Positions 1-5,886 of a stretch of 6,036 bases of DNA are shown piece by piece. The stretch's first letter is position 1; every line of letters begins with the position of its first letter. Position numbers and translations under genes: made by a program. Below the pieces are notes generated by a model. The model did no database searches. It was not told where the DNA came from and saw only the letters and a list, made by a program, of their open reading frames with translations. The stretch comes from Clostridia bacterium (GTDB taxonomy: Bacteria > Bacillota_A > Clostridia > Lachnospirales > Lachnospiraceae): assembly GCA_012515365.1 (NCBI GenBank), contig JAAYYM010000697.1, positions 1 to 6,036 of the forward strand, given 5' to 3'.

Positions 1-941
1 GCTTTCATATGATGTTCATCTCCATCACAGTCAAAATAAGTATCTATGCTTCCGGATCTGATATTTCCCTCAAATTCAAATGTAGTGTCTTCCGGTATAT
101 TTACCTCAACATCTCCACTTGTTACATCCATTTCCAAATCGCCTGTCACCCGATCAATATCTGCACTAAGTGAACCCGATGATGTTTTAAAGCTTCCTGA
201 TGCTTCTCCTAATGTCAGATCAATTTCACCTGAGGAAACCTCTGCTTCAACCACTCCTTTTTGATTAGTGACTTCAATATCACCTGAAAAACAGATGTAG
301 GAAGCATTTCCACTGCCATCTTTGATTCCTGCATATCCGCTTGATACCTGTACATCCTGCTCACTATCCAGTTTCTCAATTGTCAGGTGGCCGCTTTTAA
401 CATCTATGATCGTTTTTTCTGCTGTTACCTGCAAAAGTTCTATATCACCGCTCGACAGTTCTATATCAAAATTTTTCAGTTTTAAGTCCATGGTTGCTTC
501 TAATTCACCACTCTTTAAATCAATGTCTAAATTCTGTTCAAAGGAATCCGGCAGATAAATTTCTATTTTTTTTCTCTTATTCATCTGTGGAAACCAGTTA
601 TGATTGACATTAGTATCTCTGATCGTGATAATTGATCCATCCGAATCAATGACTATCGGGTCATTATCAGCCGGATCATAATTGATATACTCCTTCACTT
701 CTACGATATCTTTCTCAGTGGGCATCAAAACGATTTCCTCTAAGCTTAAATCGATCTTGATTTTATCAGCCTGCTTTAATTCTGCTGATGACTCATTTAC
801 CAGCTTTAAATTAGAATCTGATGTTGAGAACGAGATCCATTCATTATGTGAACGTTCTGGTAACATCTTTGACAAAAAAGCAAACGCTATTGCAACTGCA
901 GCGCATAAAACAATCACTAATATTCTTCCTATGTATTTCAT
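1..941 (-). CDS. DUF4097 family membrane-anchored beta-solenoid protein (C-terminus beyond the window)
   Basis: The reading frame starts at ATG 939-941 and stays open for 313 codons to the left edge, so the C-terminus is missing. An AAAGGAAG ribosome binding site (948-955) sits 6 bases upstream. Residues about 4-24 form one hydrophobic segment after a short basic N-terminus, giving a signal anchor with the rest outside the cell. Residues about 137-300 carry nine Ser-Gly turns (Gly 145, 165, 184, 202, 220, 238, 256, 276, 297) spaced 18-21 residues apart, each followed by alternating hydrophobic residues such as GDIEV or GEIDL. That is the pattern of DUF4097 putative adhesin/beta-strand repeat proteins, which form right-handed beta-solenoids. 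Some relatives, such as LiaX, act in envelope stress sensing; the role here is unknown. Cys13 lies in the hydrophobic segment but is preceded by Leu, so a lipobox is unlikely. It has its own promoter. The fold is well supported and the function is not. Confidence 0.85.
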   Translation of the reverse strand, partial: MKYIGRILVIVLCAAVAIAFAFLSKMLPERSHNEWISFSTSDSNLKLVNESSAELKQADKIKIDLSLEEIVLMPTEKDIVEVKEYINYDPADNDPIVIDSDGSIITIRDTNVNHNWFPQMNKRKKIEIYLPDSFEQNLDIDLKSGELEATMDLKLKNFDIELSSGDIELLQVTAEKTIIDVKSGHLTIEKLDSEQDVQVSSGYAGIKDGSGNASYICFSGDIEVTNQKGVVEAEVSSGEIDLTLGEASGSFKTSSGSLSADIDRVTGDLEMDVTSGDVEVNIPEDTTFEFEGNIRSGSIDTYFDCDGDEHHMK

Positions 942-999
942 AACAGTCTTCCTTTCATTATCGCCTGTTTATTTTGTAGCTTTGATCATCTTTGAATTT

Positions 1000-1028
1000 A
1001 TTCTAATTTTTATCATCCTGCATGTCAA
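1000..1028 (-). promoter_or_regulatory. Sigma-A type promoter of the DUF4097 gene
   Basis: On the minus strand, TTGACA (1023-1028, perfect -35) is followed by exactly 17 bases and TAGAAT (1000-1005, 5 of 6 matches to the -10 consensus). Transcription would begin near 993, giving a leader of about 50 bases before the ATG at 941. The -35 overlaps the TGA stop codon (1025-1027) of the upstream carboxypeptidase gene, so the DUF4097 gene can be expressed apart from it. The match is strong but only predicted. Confidence 0.75.
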
Positions 1029-1041
1029 TTGACAATTGTCA
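1023..1041. repeat. Two overlapping 12-bp perfect palindromes over the DUF4097 -35 (possible operator)
   Basis: TGTCAATTGACA (1023-1034) and TGACAATTGTCA (1030-1041) are each perfect 12-bp palindromes that overlap by five bases, with centres 7 bp apart. The first contains the whole -35 hexamer of the DUF4097 promoter. The second lies in the last codons of the carboxypeptidase gene. A dimeric repressor, or a response regulator binding 7-bp half-sites, could use them. It is not a terminator, since the arms are short and no T run follows directly. Part of the symmetry could be chance within coding sequence. Confidence 0.4.
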
Positions 1042-2263
1042 CCAGATAACGTCCCACTACACGTTTGAGCCACCACATATAGTCTATCATTTCTATGTCA
1101 TTCTGTATGACCAGTTCCCTCTTTCCAATGCAGAGTTCACCTGCAAAATATCGAATCTCACCTGCATGCTCACCTTGGCGCAGTGGTGCCTGCATACCAC
1201 AAATCTGACTAATTCTTGTATTGAGCTTTTCATCCTGCCTTAATAAAACAGATTCAAATTTTGACGTTTGCAATGGCATCATTTCTAAAGCTTCCATACG
1301 ATCAGATTCATGCCGGTCTGACTTGTGGTCATTAATCCATATATCCTGAATTTGCACATTTTGTTTTTCAAGTTCTGCCAGCTCAAATTTCTGATAATGC
1401 TCCAGGCCATATTGCATTAATGTCTTTGCGTCTTTCCACTTATATGTTTTATTATTTGGCCATCCACATGCCAACAATGCTACTATGTATCGCTTGCCAC
1501 CCTGCTCAAGTGCACATACATAACAATACCCTGCATCTCCTGTAAATCCAGTCTTTCCGGTCAAAACACCATCCATCATATCAAGAAAAGCATTTCTGTT
1601 ATGACACCTAAAGCGGTCAAAGGAAATATCCCTTGTACTTGTGATTTTTAAAAACTCTTCTTTTTTGGGTGATAATTCAATACAATAGCGCATTATTTTT
1701 GCAAGTTCCAGCGCCGTAGTACTATGCACCTTTCCATTATCCTTATTGACAGCATCTAATCCGTTCGGCGTTATAAAATATGTTTGTTCACAGCCAATCT
1801 GTTTTGCTTTTTCATTCATTAAATCTGCAAATCCTTCCACGCTGCCACCTATATGCTCTGCAATTGCTACAGTCGAATCATTATGCGATTCTAACATCAT
1901 TGAATAAACAAGATTTCGAAGAAGATACTGCTCTCCTGCTTTAATATGTAATTGTACGTCCGGCATAGATGCGGCATAATCTGACACTGTCACAAGCTCG
2001 TCAAGATCCGCAAGCTCTAAAGTCAAAATTAAAGTCATGATCTTCGTTGTGCTTGCCATAGGCAAAATCTCATTCTCATTCTTTCCATATAAAGTTCGTC
2101 CTGATACCGCATCAATTAAAATTGCTGATTTTGCATACAGCTTAAGTTCCTGCTCCACTTCTACATCCGCATAAGCAGCGTTCATCAATATAAATGGTTC
2201 TGCCACAGCAGTTAGCATTATCACTGCCGCAAGCATTGAAATCCCTGTTTTAAGCTTATTCAT
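1025..2263 (-). CDS. D-alanyl-D-alanine carboxypeptidase (PBP5 / DacF type, peptidase family S11)
   Basis: This is a 412-residue secreted serine DD-carboxypeptidase that trims the terminal D-Ala from peptidoglycan pentapeptide stems outside the membrane. The signal peptide (residues 1-32) has a basic start, a hydrophobic core and an AYA cleavage site before Asp33. The three active-site motifs appear in order with normal spacing: STTK (Ser71 nucleophile, Lys74), SHN (126-128, the SxN motif) and KTG (237-239). A C-terminal domain (about 295-390) follows, then a hydrophobic, aromatic-rich tail (about 391-412) that may anchor it to the membrane, as in PBP5 relatives. I chose ATG 2261-2263 because the signal peptide starts properly there; an in-frame TTG at 2273-2275 would add four residues. 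Neither has a recognisable Shine-Dalgarno sequence, which is odd. It could correspond to dacF or dacB, so no symbol is given. Confidence 0.92.
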   Translation of the reverse strand: MNKLKTGISMLAAVIMLTAVAEPFILMNAAYADVEVEQELKLYAKSAILIDAVSGRTLYGKNENEILPMASTTKIMTLILTLELADLDELVTVSDYAASMPDVQLHIKAGEQYLLRNLVYSMMLESHNDSTVAIAEHIGGSVEGFADLMNEKAKQIGCEQTYFITPNGLDAVNKDNGKVHSTTALELAKIMRYCIELSPKKEEFLKITSTRDISFDRFRCHNRNAFLDMMDGVLTGKTGFTGDAGYCYVCALEQGGKRYIVALLACGWPNNKTYKWKDAKTLMQYGLEHYQKFELAELEKQNVQIQDIWINDHKSDRHESDRMEALEMMPLQTSKFESVLLRQDEKLNTRISQICGMQAPLRQGEHAGEIRYFAGELCIGKRELVIQNDIEMIDYMWWLKRVVGRYLVTIVN

Positions 2264-2289
2264 AATCAAGCACAATCTGAAATACTGTT

Positions 2290-2298
2290 TTTATACCA
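2290..2298 (-). promoter_or_regulatory. Possible extended -10 promoter for the carboxypeptidase gene
   Basis: On the minus strand TGG-TATAAA (2290-2298) resembles an extended -10 element (TGnTATAAT). No good -35 lies 16-18 bases upstream; TTACGT is the best. An 11-bp dyad, CATAT-G-ATATG (2297-2307), overlaps its upstream edge. The start site would be near 2283, leaving only about 20 bases of leader. No terminator is visible after the LysR gene, so read-through from there is an alternative source of transcript. Confidence 0.35.
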
Positions 2299-2341
2299 TA
2301 TGATATGATGGACGTAATTATGAAATACATCTTGTGATCTG

Positions 2342-3205
2342 CTAAGATTTGAGACGGTTTAATATGTACTCCATAAAATATCTGCTTGCAACAGGCAATG
2401 TTTTTTTATTCTTATAGGCAATAGAAATCGATCGTTCGATTCTCGGAGTGATTTCTTTTGTAACAAAATCTTGTTTATAGTTTTTCAATAAAAGGCTATA
2501 AAGAATGGAAACACCAAGTCCCTGTTCCACCATAGACATAATGGTATAATCATCATATACCTTATATTCCACCTGCGGCTTGAGTCCATGCTCATGAAAT
2601 GCATTCATCGGAACTGACATTGATCCCTCATCTAACAAAATGTATGGAAATTCAGACATCTCCTGAATCGTCACACTCTTATGTGATGCAAGTTCATGAT
2701 CTTTTGGCAATACGGCAAGCATACGGTCTTTTTCAATCTCTATTGTTTCCAGGTCTGTTACTGCGATCGGATTCACGAAACCAAAATCAACTGTTCCTTC
2801 CTTAATCCATTGGGATATATTTGTATACTCTCCCTGTATCAATTCAAACTGGACATTGGGATAATCCTTTTTAAAATCCTTCATAACCTGTGGAAGCCAA
2901 TTCCTGCTGACGCTTGTAAAAGTACCTATTCGAATGATCCCTTCCTGAAGCCCCTGCATTTCGTTATATTTCATCAAAAGCTCTCTATGCGCCTGAAAGA
3001 TAGAACGAATATAGGGCAGATACTCAAGGCCATCCGGTGTCAGTACGATACCACCTTTTTTTCGCAGCAACAGTACCGTATGAAGCTCTTCCTCAAGCGT
3101 ATGTATCATCTGGCTTACTGCTGATTGTGTATAATTCAGTTCATTTGCTGCATTTGTGAAGCTTCCTGTTTCTATTACTTTCATAAATACTTCATATCGA
3201 TTCAT
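2342..3205 (-). CDS. LysR-type transcriptional regulator, probable regulator of azlCD
   Basis: This 287-residue protein has the usual LysR length. The N-terminal winged helix-turn-helix (residues about 1-60) includes the signature SFTNAANELNYTQSAVSQ (15-32), followed by the linker helix to about residue 85. The effector-binding domain follows (about 90-285), beginning IIRIGTFTSVS. ATG 3203-3205 has an AAAGGGAA ribosome binding site (3213-3220). The gene is transcribed divergently from azlC across 133 bases, and that region holds a T-N11-A palindrome placed where LysR proteins usually bind. LysR regulators usually repress their own gene and activate the divergent one when a small-molecule co-inducer binds. 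Here the inducer may be a branched-chain amino acid or related metabolite; that is inference from the neighbours, not from ligand-site residues. Confidence 0.92.
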   Translation of the reverse strand: MNRYEVFMKVIETGSFTNAANELNYTQSAVSQMIHTLEEELHTVLLLRKKGGIVLTPDGLEYLPYIRSIFQAHRELLMKYNEMQGLQEGIIRIGTFTSVSRNWLPQVMKDFKKDYPNVQFELIQGEYTNISQWIKEGTVDFGFVNPIAVTDLETIEIEKDRMLAVLPKDHELASHKSVTIQEMSEFPYILLDEGSMSVPMNAFHEHGLKPQVEYKVYDDYTIMSMVEQGLGVSILYSLLLKNYKQDFVTKEITPRIERSISIAYKNKKTLPVASRYFMEYILNRLKS

Positions 3206-3222
3206 AATAGCATTCCCTTTTC

Positions 3223-3239
3223 TATTAGTTTAACTAATA
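3223..3239. promoter_or_regulatory. LysR box (T-N11-A palindrome) in the lysR-azlC intergenic region
   Basis: TATTAGTTTAACTAATA is a perfect inverted repeat with 8-bp arms around one central base (3231). It contains the LysR consensus T-N11-A at 3225-3237. The centre lies about 64 bases upstream of the predicted azlC start site (near 3295), the usual position of a LysR recognition site. It also lies about 8 bases inside the predicted lysR transcript (start near 3238), where binding would block lysR. Binding itself is inferred. Confidence 0.72.
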
Positions 3240-3244
3240 CATTT

Positions 3245-3273
3245 ATTATAATAATTCGTTTTACTACTTGCAA
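3245..3273 (-). promoter_or_regulatory. Promoter of the LysR regulator gene
   Basis: On the minus strand TTGCAA (-35, 3268-3273) is followed by 17 bases and a perfect TATAAT (-10, 3245-3250). The predicted start near 3238 falls within the LysR box, consistent with autorepression. The -35 hexamer lies inside the spacer of the opposing azlC promoter. Confidence 0.7.
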
Positions 3274-3288
3274 CAAATAAAATACAAT
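3260..3288 (+). promoter_or_regulatory. Promoter of azlCD
   Basis: TTTACT (-35, 3260-3265; 4 of 6 matches) is followed by 17 bases and TACAAT (-10, 3283-3288; 5 of 6). The weak -35 suits a promoter that needs an activator. The predicted start is near 3295, about 44 bases before the azlC ATG. It overlaps the lysR promoter on the other strand, so polymerase probably cannot occupy both at once. Confidence 0.55.
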
Positions 3289-3290
3289 AT

Positions 3291-3318
3291 AGTTTGTTCT
3301 GTTAATAAGGAACAAACT
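3291..3318 (+). repeat. 9-bp inverted repeat at the start of the azlC transcript
   Basis: AGTTTGTTC (3291-3299) and GAACAAACT (3310-3318) are perfect complements separated by 10 bases. The repeat spans the predicted azlC start site and ends 6 bases before the AAGGGG ribosome binding site (3325-3330). It could be a second operator or, in RNA, a leader hairpin. No T run follows, so it is not an intrinsic terminator. Confidence 0.5.
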
Positions 3319-3338
3319 GATTTCAAGGGGAATGTACT

Positions 3339-4067
3339 ATGAGTGATACGAAAAAAATATATTTAAAAGGAATTGAAGATGGGATGCCTATCGCACTTGG
3401 CTATTTTGCAGTGGCGTTTACACTTGGAATTGCTGCAAGAAATGCAGGTTTATCCCCCATACAGGCTTTTATAGCCAGCCTTACAAACAATGCGTCTGCC
3501 GGTGAATACGCAGGCTTTACCCTAATTGCAGCTGATGCCGGGTATTTAGAGATGGTATTTATGATGATCGTTACAAATGCCAGATATCTGCTGATGTCCT
3601 GTGCGCTCAGTCAAAAATTTTCCTCAGATACCTCTTTGCTGCATCGCATGTTGATCGGATTTGACGTAACAGATGAAATTTTCGGCATCTGCGTTTCAGT
3701 TAAAGGCAGACTGAATCCTGCCTATCCATATGGGGCCATGACGGTAGCCATCCCCGGCTGGGCATTTGGTACCATGCTCGGAGTCATCTTGGGGAATGCA
3801 CTGCCTGCTAATATTGTGCGTGCGTTAAGTGTCGGATTATTTGGAATGTTCATAGCAATTATCATTCCTCCTGCACGGAAAAATCGAATTCTTGCAGGCA
3901 TCATTGTTTGCTCCATGACAGCTAGTTATCTATTCACAAAGTTACCTGTATTTCATTTTATTTCATCCGGAGTAAAAACAATTATTCTGACTGTTATAAT
4001 AGCAGGAATTGCTGCTATTCTGTTTCCGGTAGCGGAAGAACAAAAAAGAGAGGAAGGTACTAATTAA
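3339..4067 (+). CDS. azlC: AzlC family branched-chain amino acid exporter, large subunit
   Basis: This 242-residue inner-membrane protein belongs to the AzlC/YgaZ family. With AzlD it forms a two-subunit exporter of branched-chain amino acids; Bacillus AzlC was found through resistance to 4-azaleucine, and E. coli YgaZH exports valine. Family features seen are the N-terminal KGIEDGMPIALGYFAVAF (10-27), the loop SLTNNASAGEYAGF (47-60), TNARYLL (79-85) and the DVTDE turn (109-113). Hydrophobic segments lie at about 16-34, 60-90, 133-153, 157-177, 184-200 and 211-230, followed by a charged tail. The start has AAGGGG 8 bases upstream. The stop overlaps the azlD start by one base (TAATG), so translation is probably coupled. 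The transported substrate cannot be read from the sequence. Confidence 0.92.
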   Translation: MSDTKKIYLKGIEDGMPIALGYFAVAFTLGIAARNAGLSPIQAFIASLTNNASAGEYAGFTLIAADAGYLEMVFMMIVTNARYLLMSCALSQKFSSDTSLLHRMLIGFDVTDEIFGICVSVKGRLNPAYPYGAMTVAIPGWAFGTMLGVILGNALPANIVRALSVGLFGMFIAIIIPPARKNRILAGIIVCSMTASYLFTKLPVFHFISSGVKTIILTVIIAGIAAILFPVAEEQKREEGTN

Positions 4068-4372
4068 TGAAGCATCAAATACCCCTTTATTTACTCATCA
4101 TGGCATCTGTTACTTATCTAATCAGAGTCCTGCCTCTTACTTTAATTCGAAAAGATATAAAAAACAAAACAATACGCTCATTTCTTTACTATGTACCTTA
4201 TGTCACATTGACCGTTATGACATTTCCCGCTATTCTGGATGCCACAGGAAGTATCTGGTCTGCCTGGGCTGCACTGCTTATCGGAATCCTGCTTGCATGG
4301 TATGGTGCAAGTCTTTTAGTCGTTTCAGTCTCCTGCTGTACAATCGTATTTTTAATAGAGCTATTTCTGTAG
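4067..4372 (+). CDS. azlD: AzlD family branched-chain amino acid exporter, small subunit
   Basis: This 101-residue, very hydrophobic protein has the usual AzlD/YgaH length. The family pattern is visible as TYLIRVLPLTLI (16-27), then SFLYYVPYVTLTVMTFPAIL (38-57), with further membrane segments at about 64-82 and 83-100. It is the partner of AzlC, and both are normally needed for export. Its ATG shares one base with the azlC TAA, and the AGAGGAAGG ribosome binding site lies inside the end of azlC, so the two are made from one message. The gene converges on scpB with only 27 bases between the stop codons, and no convincing terminator is visible there. Confidence 0.92.
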   Translation: MKHQIPLYLLIMASVTYLIRVLPLTLIRKDIKNKTIRSFLYYVPYVTLTVMTFPAILDATGSIWSAWAALLIGILLAWYGASLLVVSVSCCTIVFLIELFL

Positions 4373-4399
4373 ATTTGAATTAAATGAATATTATGTTTT

Positions 4400-5089
4400 T
4401 TAAATATCAAGTCTTAGCTGTATCTCTTCTTCTGCTTCCTTCTTAAAATCTTCAAAGCGTTCCTGTTTTAAGATAGGAAGTTCATCAAGAGACGTCACTC
4501 CAAATGCACGTAAAAAGTTTTCTGTTGTACCAAACAATAATGGTCTTCCTGGTGCATCCAGTCTTCCAAGCTCCATAATCAGATTATACTCAATCAGCTT
4601 ATTGACTGCATGATCACAGCTGACACCTCTGATCTTTTCAATTTCCAGTCTGGTAACCGGCTGTTTATATGCTACAATTGAAAGTGTTTCAAGCAAGGTA
4701 TCTGTCAATGTGTAATTCTTTGGTGCAGATGCAACACGCATCAAATTTTCAAAAACAGAATCCTTGGTACACATCTGATAGGAATCCTCTAATTCAATAA
4801 TTTTAATGCCTCTGTCATTCTTCTCATATTTTTTCATCATAGAACGAATAACAGCCTTTGTTTCATCCATTCCCATCCCGACTGCCAGAGAAAGTTTTTT
4901 TAAATCTACTGAATGTCCCAATGTAAATAAAACCGCTTCGATTACTGCCTCTGGATATTTTGCAGGTTTTATCTTTTCTTCCGGCATTTTTTCAGCTTCT
5001 TCAATAAGTTCTTCTTCATCACCAGATTCAACAGAAATCATTTCATCTAATAAATCATCTATTTCCTGGTTTGTTATCTGTTCATCCAT
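4400..5089 (-). CDS. scpB: Segregation and condensation protein B
   Basis: ScpB dimers bind the kleisin ScpA and, with SMC, form the bacterial condensin that organises and separates replicated chromosomes. The 229-residue product has two winged-helix domains: the first at about 45-120 (starting YPEAVIEAVLFTLG), the second at about 128-205. Conserved signatures are TLLETLSIVAYKQPVTRLEI (131-150), IRGV (153-156) and GRLDAPGRPLLFGTTENFLR (175-194). I chose ATG 5087-5089, which lies 22 bases after the scpA stop and has GGGGGAAA upstream. An in-frame TTG at 5165-5167 would overlap scpA by 56 bases and adds residues not expected for ScpB. The first 44 residues are very acidic and low in complexity, making the protein longer than the roughly 200-residue Bacillus ScpB. 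A second acidic, helical stretch ends the protein (about 208-224). Confidence 0.95.
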   Translation of the reverse strand: MDEQITNQEIDDLLDEMISVESGDEEELIEEAEKMPEEKIKPAKYPEAVIEAVLFTLGHSVDLKKLSLAVGMGMDETKAVIRSMMKKYEKNDRGIKIIELEDSYQMCTKDSVFENLMRVASAPKNYTLTDTLLETLSIVAYKQPVTRLEIEKIRGVSCDHAVNKLIEYNLIMELGRLDAPGRPLLFGTTENFLRAFGVTSLDELPILKQERFEDFKKEAEEEIQLRLDI

Positions 5090-5096
5090 TCCTGAC

Positions 5097-5104
5097 TTTC
5101 CCCC
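5097..5104 (-). promoter_or_regulatory. scpB ribosome binding site (decides the start)
   Basis: GGGGGAAA on the minus strand lies 7 bases before ATG 5087-5089 (10 counted from the G run), between the scpA stop and scpB. It supports this ATG over the upstream in-frame TTG inside scpA. Confidence 0.6.
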
Positions 5105-5111
5105 AACGTTC

Positions 5112-5861
5112 TTATGCTGCTTCTTTTGAAGTAATGAGAATATCATCAAAAATATTCTCTTGAACAATCATAATTTTTCCAATCTTCATCATTTCGAGAA
5201 TGACCAAAAAGGTAACAACAATCTCCATCTTACTTGCCTGCGATACCAACAGATTTCTAAAACTGAACTGTCTGTTCTTCTTAATATAATCTTCGATATA
5301 AAGAGCCTTTGCCTCCATATCAATCTCATCTTTTTCTATTTTCCCAAAAGAGCTTCTGAGTGGATCTATTTTGTCTTCCTGGCGTCTGATAATGGCTTTA
5401 AATATATCATTCAGTTTACTTAAATCCATATCACCTACAAGTTCTTCATAATCAATCGGCTTCTGATAGGACTTAAGCTCTTCCGGGATTGTCGGGAGTT
5501 TATACAAGGACTTATCTGCACCAATCTGCTTATCTTTAAGTTCTAAAGACATGTATTTGTACATTTTATATTCGATCAGTTTTTGCACCAGTTCACTTCT
5601 CGGATCCTCTTCTTCACCCTCCTCATTCACTTCTTTAGGCAGAAGCATCTTGCACTTAATATCAAGTAAAGTTGCAGCCATCACAAGAAATTCACTCATA
5701 ATATCTAAATCCTGTGAATCCATCTGCTTGATATAATCCAAATACTGTTCGGTGATCAGTACGATCGGAATATCATAAATATCAACCTTATTTTTATCAA
5801 TCAGATGCAGCAGTAAATCAAGTGGTCCTTCAAAGGTTTGTAATTTAAATGTCAAATCCAT
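5112..5861 (-). CDS. scpA: Segregation and condensation protein A (kleisin)
   Basis: ScpA is the kleisin that bridges the SMC heads and carries the ScpB dimer in bacterial condensin, acting in the cytoplasm on the nucleoid. The 249 residues match the usual length. The N-terminal SMC-binding domain is clear: FEGPLDLLLHLIDKNKVDIY (10-29), ITEQYLDYI (36-44), then the helix AATLLDIKCKMLLP (62-75). A charged acidic linker follows (about 77-90), then the ScpB-binding middle region. The C-terminal winged helix ends in the family pattern with FLVILEMMKIGKIMIVQENIF (218-238). The ATG has AGGAG (5868-5872) 6 bases upstream. The gene follows the metallophosphoesterase by 25 bases and precedes scpB by 22, so the three are probably one operon with its promoter beyond the right edge. 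Confidence 0.96.
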   Translation of the reverse strand: MDLTFKLQTFEGPLDLLLHLIDKNKVDIYDIPIVLITEQYLDYIKQMDSQDLDIMSEFLVMAATLLDIKCKMLLPKEVNEEGEEEDPRSELVQKLIEYKMYKYMSLELKDKQIGADKSLYKLPTIPEELKSYQKPIDYEELVGDMDLSKLNDIFKAIIRRQEDKIDPLRSSFGKIEKDEIDMEAKALYIEDYIKKNRQFSFRNLLVSQASKMEIVVTFLVILEMMKIGKIMIVQENIFDDILITSKEAA

Positions 5862-5886
5862 GTGTTTCTCCTATCCATAAGTCTGT

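Noticed and set aside
888..932. Lipoprotein signal in the DUF4097 protein (Cys13)
   Set aside because: The residue before Cys is Leu rather than Gly, Ala or Ser, and the Cys sits mid-segment, so a signal anchor fits better.
46..1243. Plus-strand open frames at 46-264, 322-558, 682-1032 and 1022-1243
   Set aside because: They lie antisense to the DUF4097 and carboxypeptidase genes. Their products are Ser/Thr/Ile-rich with no family resemblance, as expected of the complement of real coding sequence.
2599..3124. Plus-strand open frames inside the LysR gene
   Set aside because: They are antisense to a clear full-length LysR coding sequence and show no recognisable domain or ribosome binding site.
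4373..4399. Bidirectional terminator between azlD and scpB
   Set aside because: The 27-base gap is nearly all A and T, with a T run but no stable stem before it; only 4-5 bp A-T dyads can be drawn.
5090..5167. Longer ScpB starting at TTG 5165-5167
   Set aside because: It would overlap scpA by 56 bases and add residues outside the ScpB family, and the ATG at 5089 has a good ribosome binding site.
4806..5736. Plus-strand open frames opposite scpB and scpA
   Set aside because: They are low-complexity shadows of well-conserved genes on the other strand.
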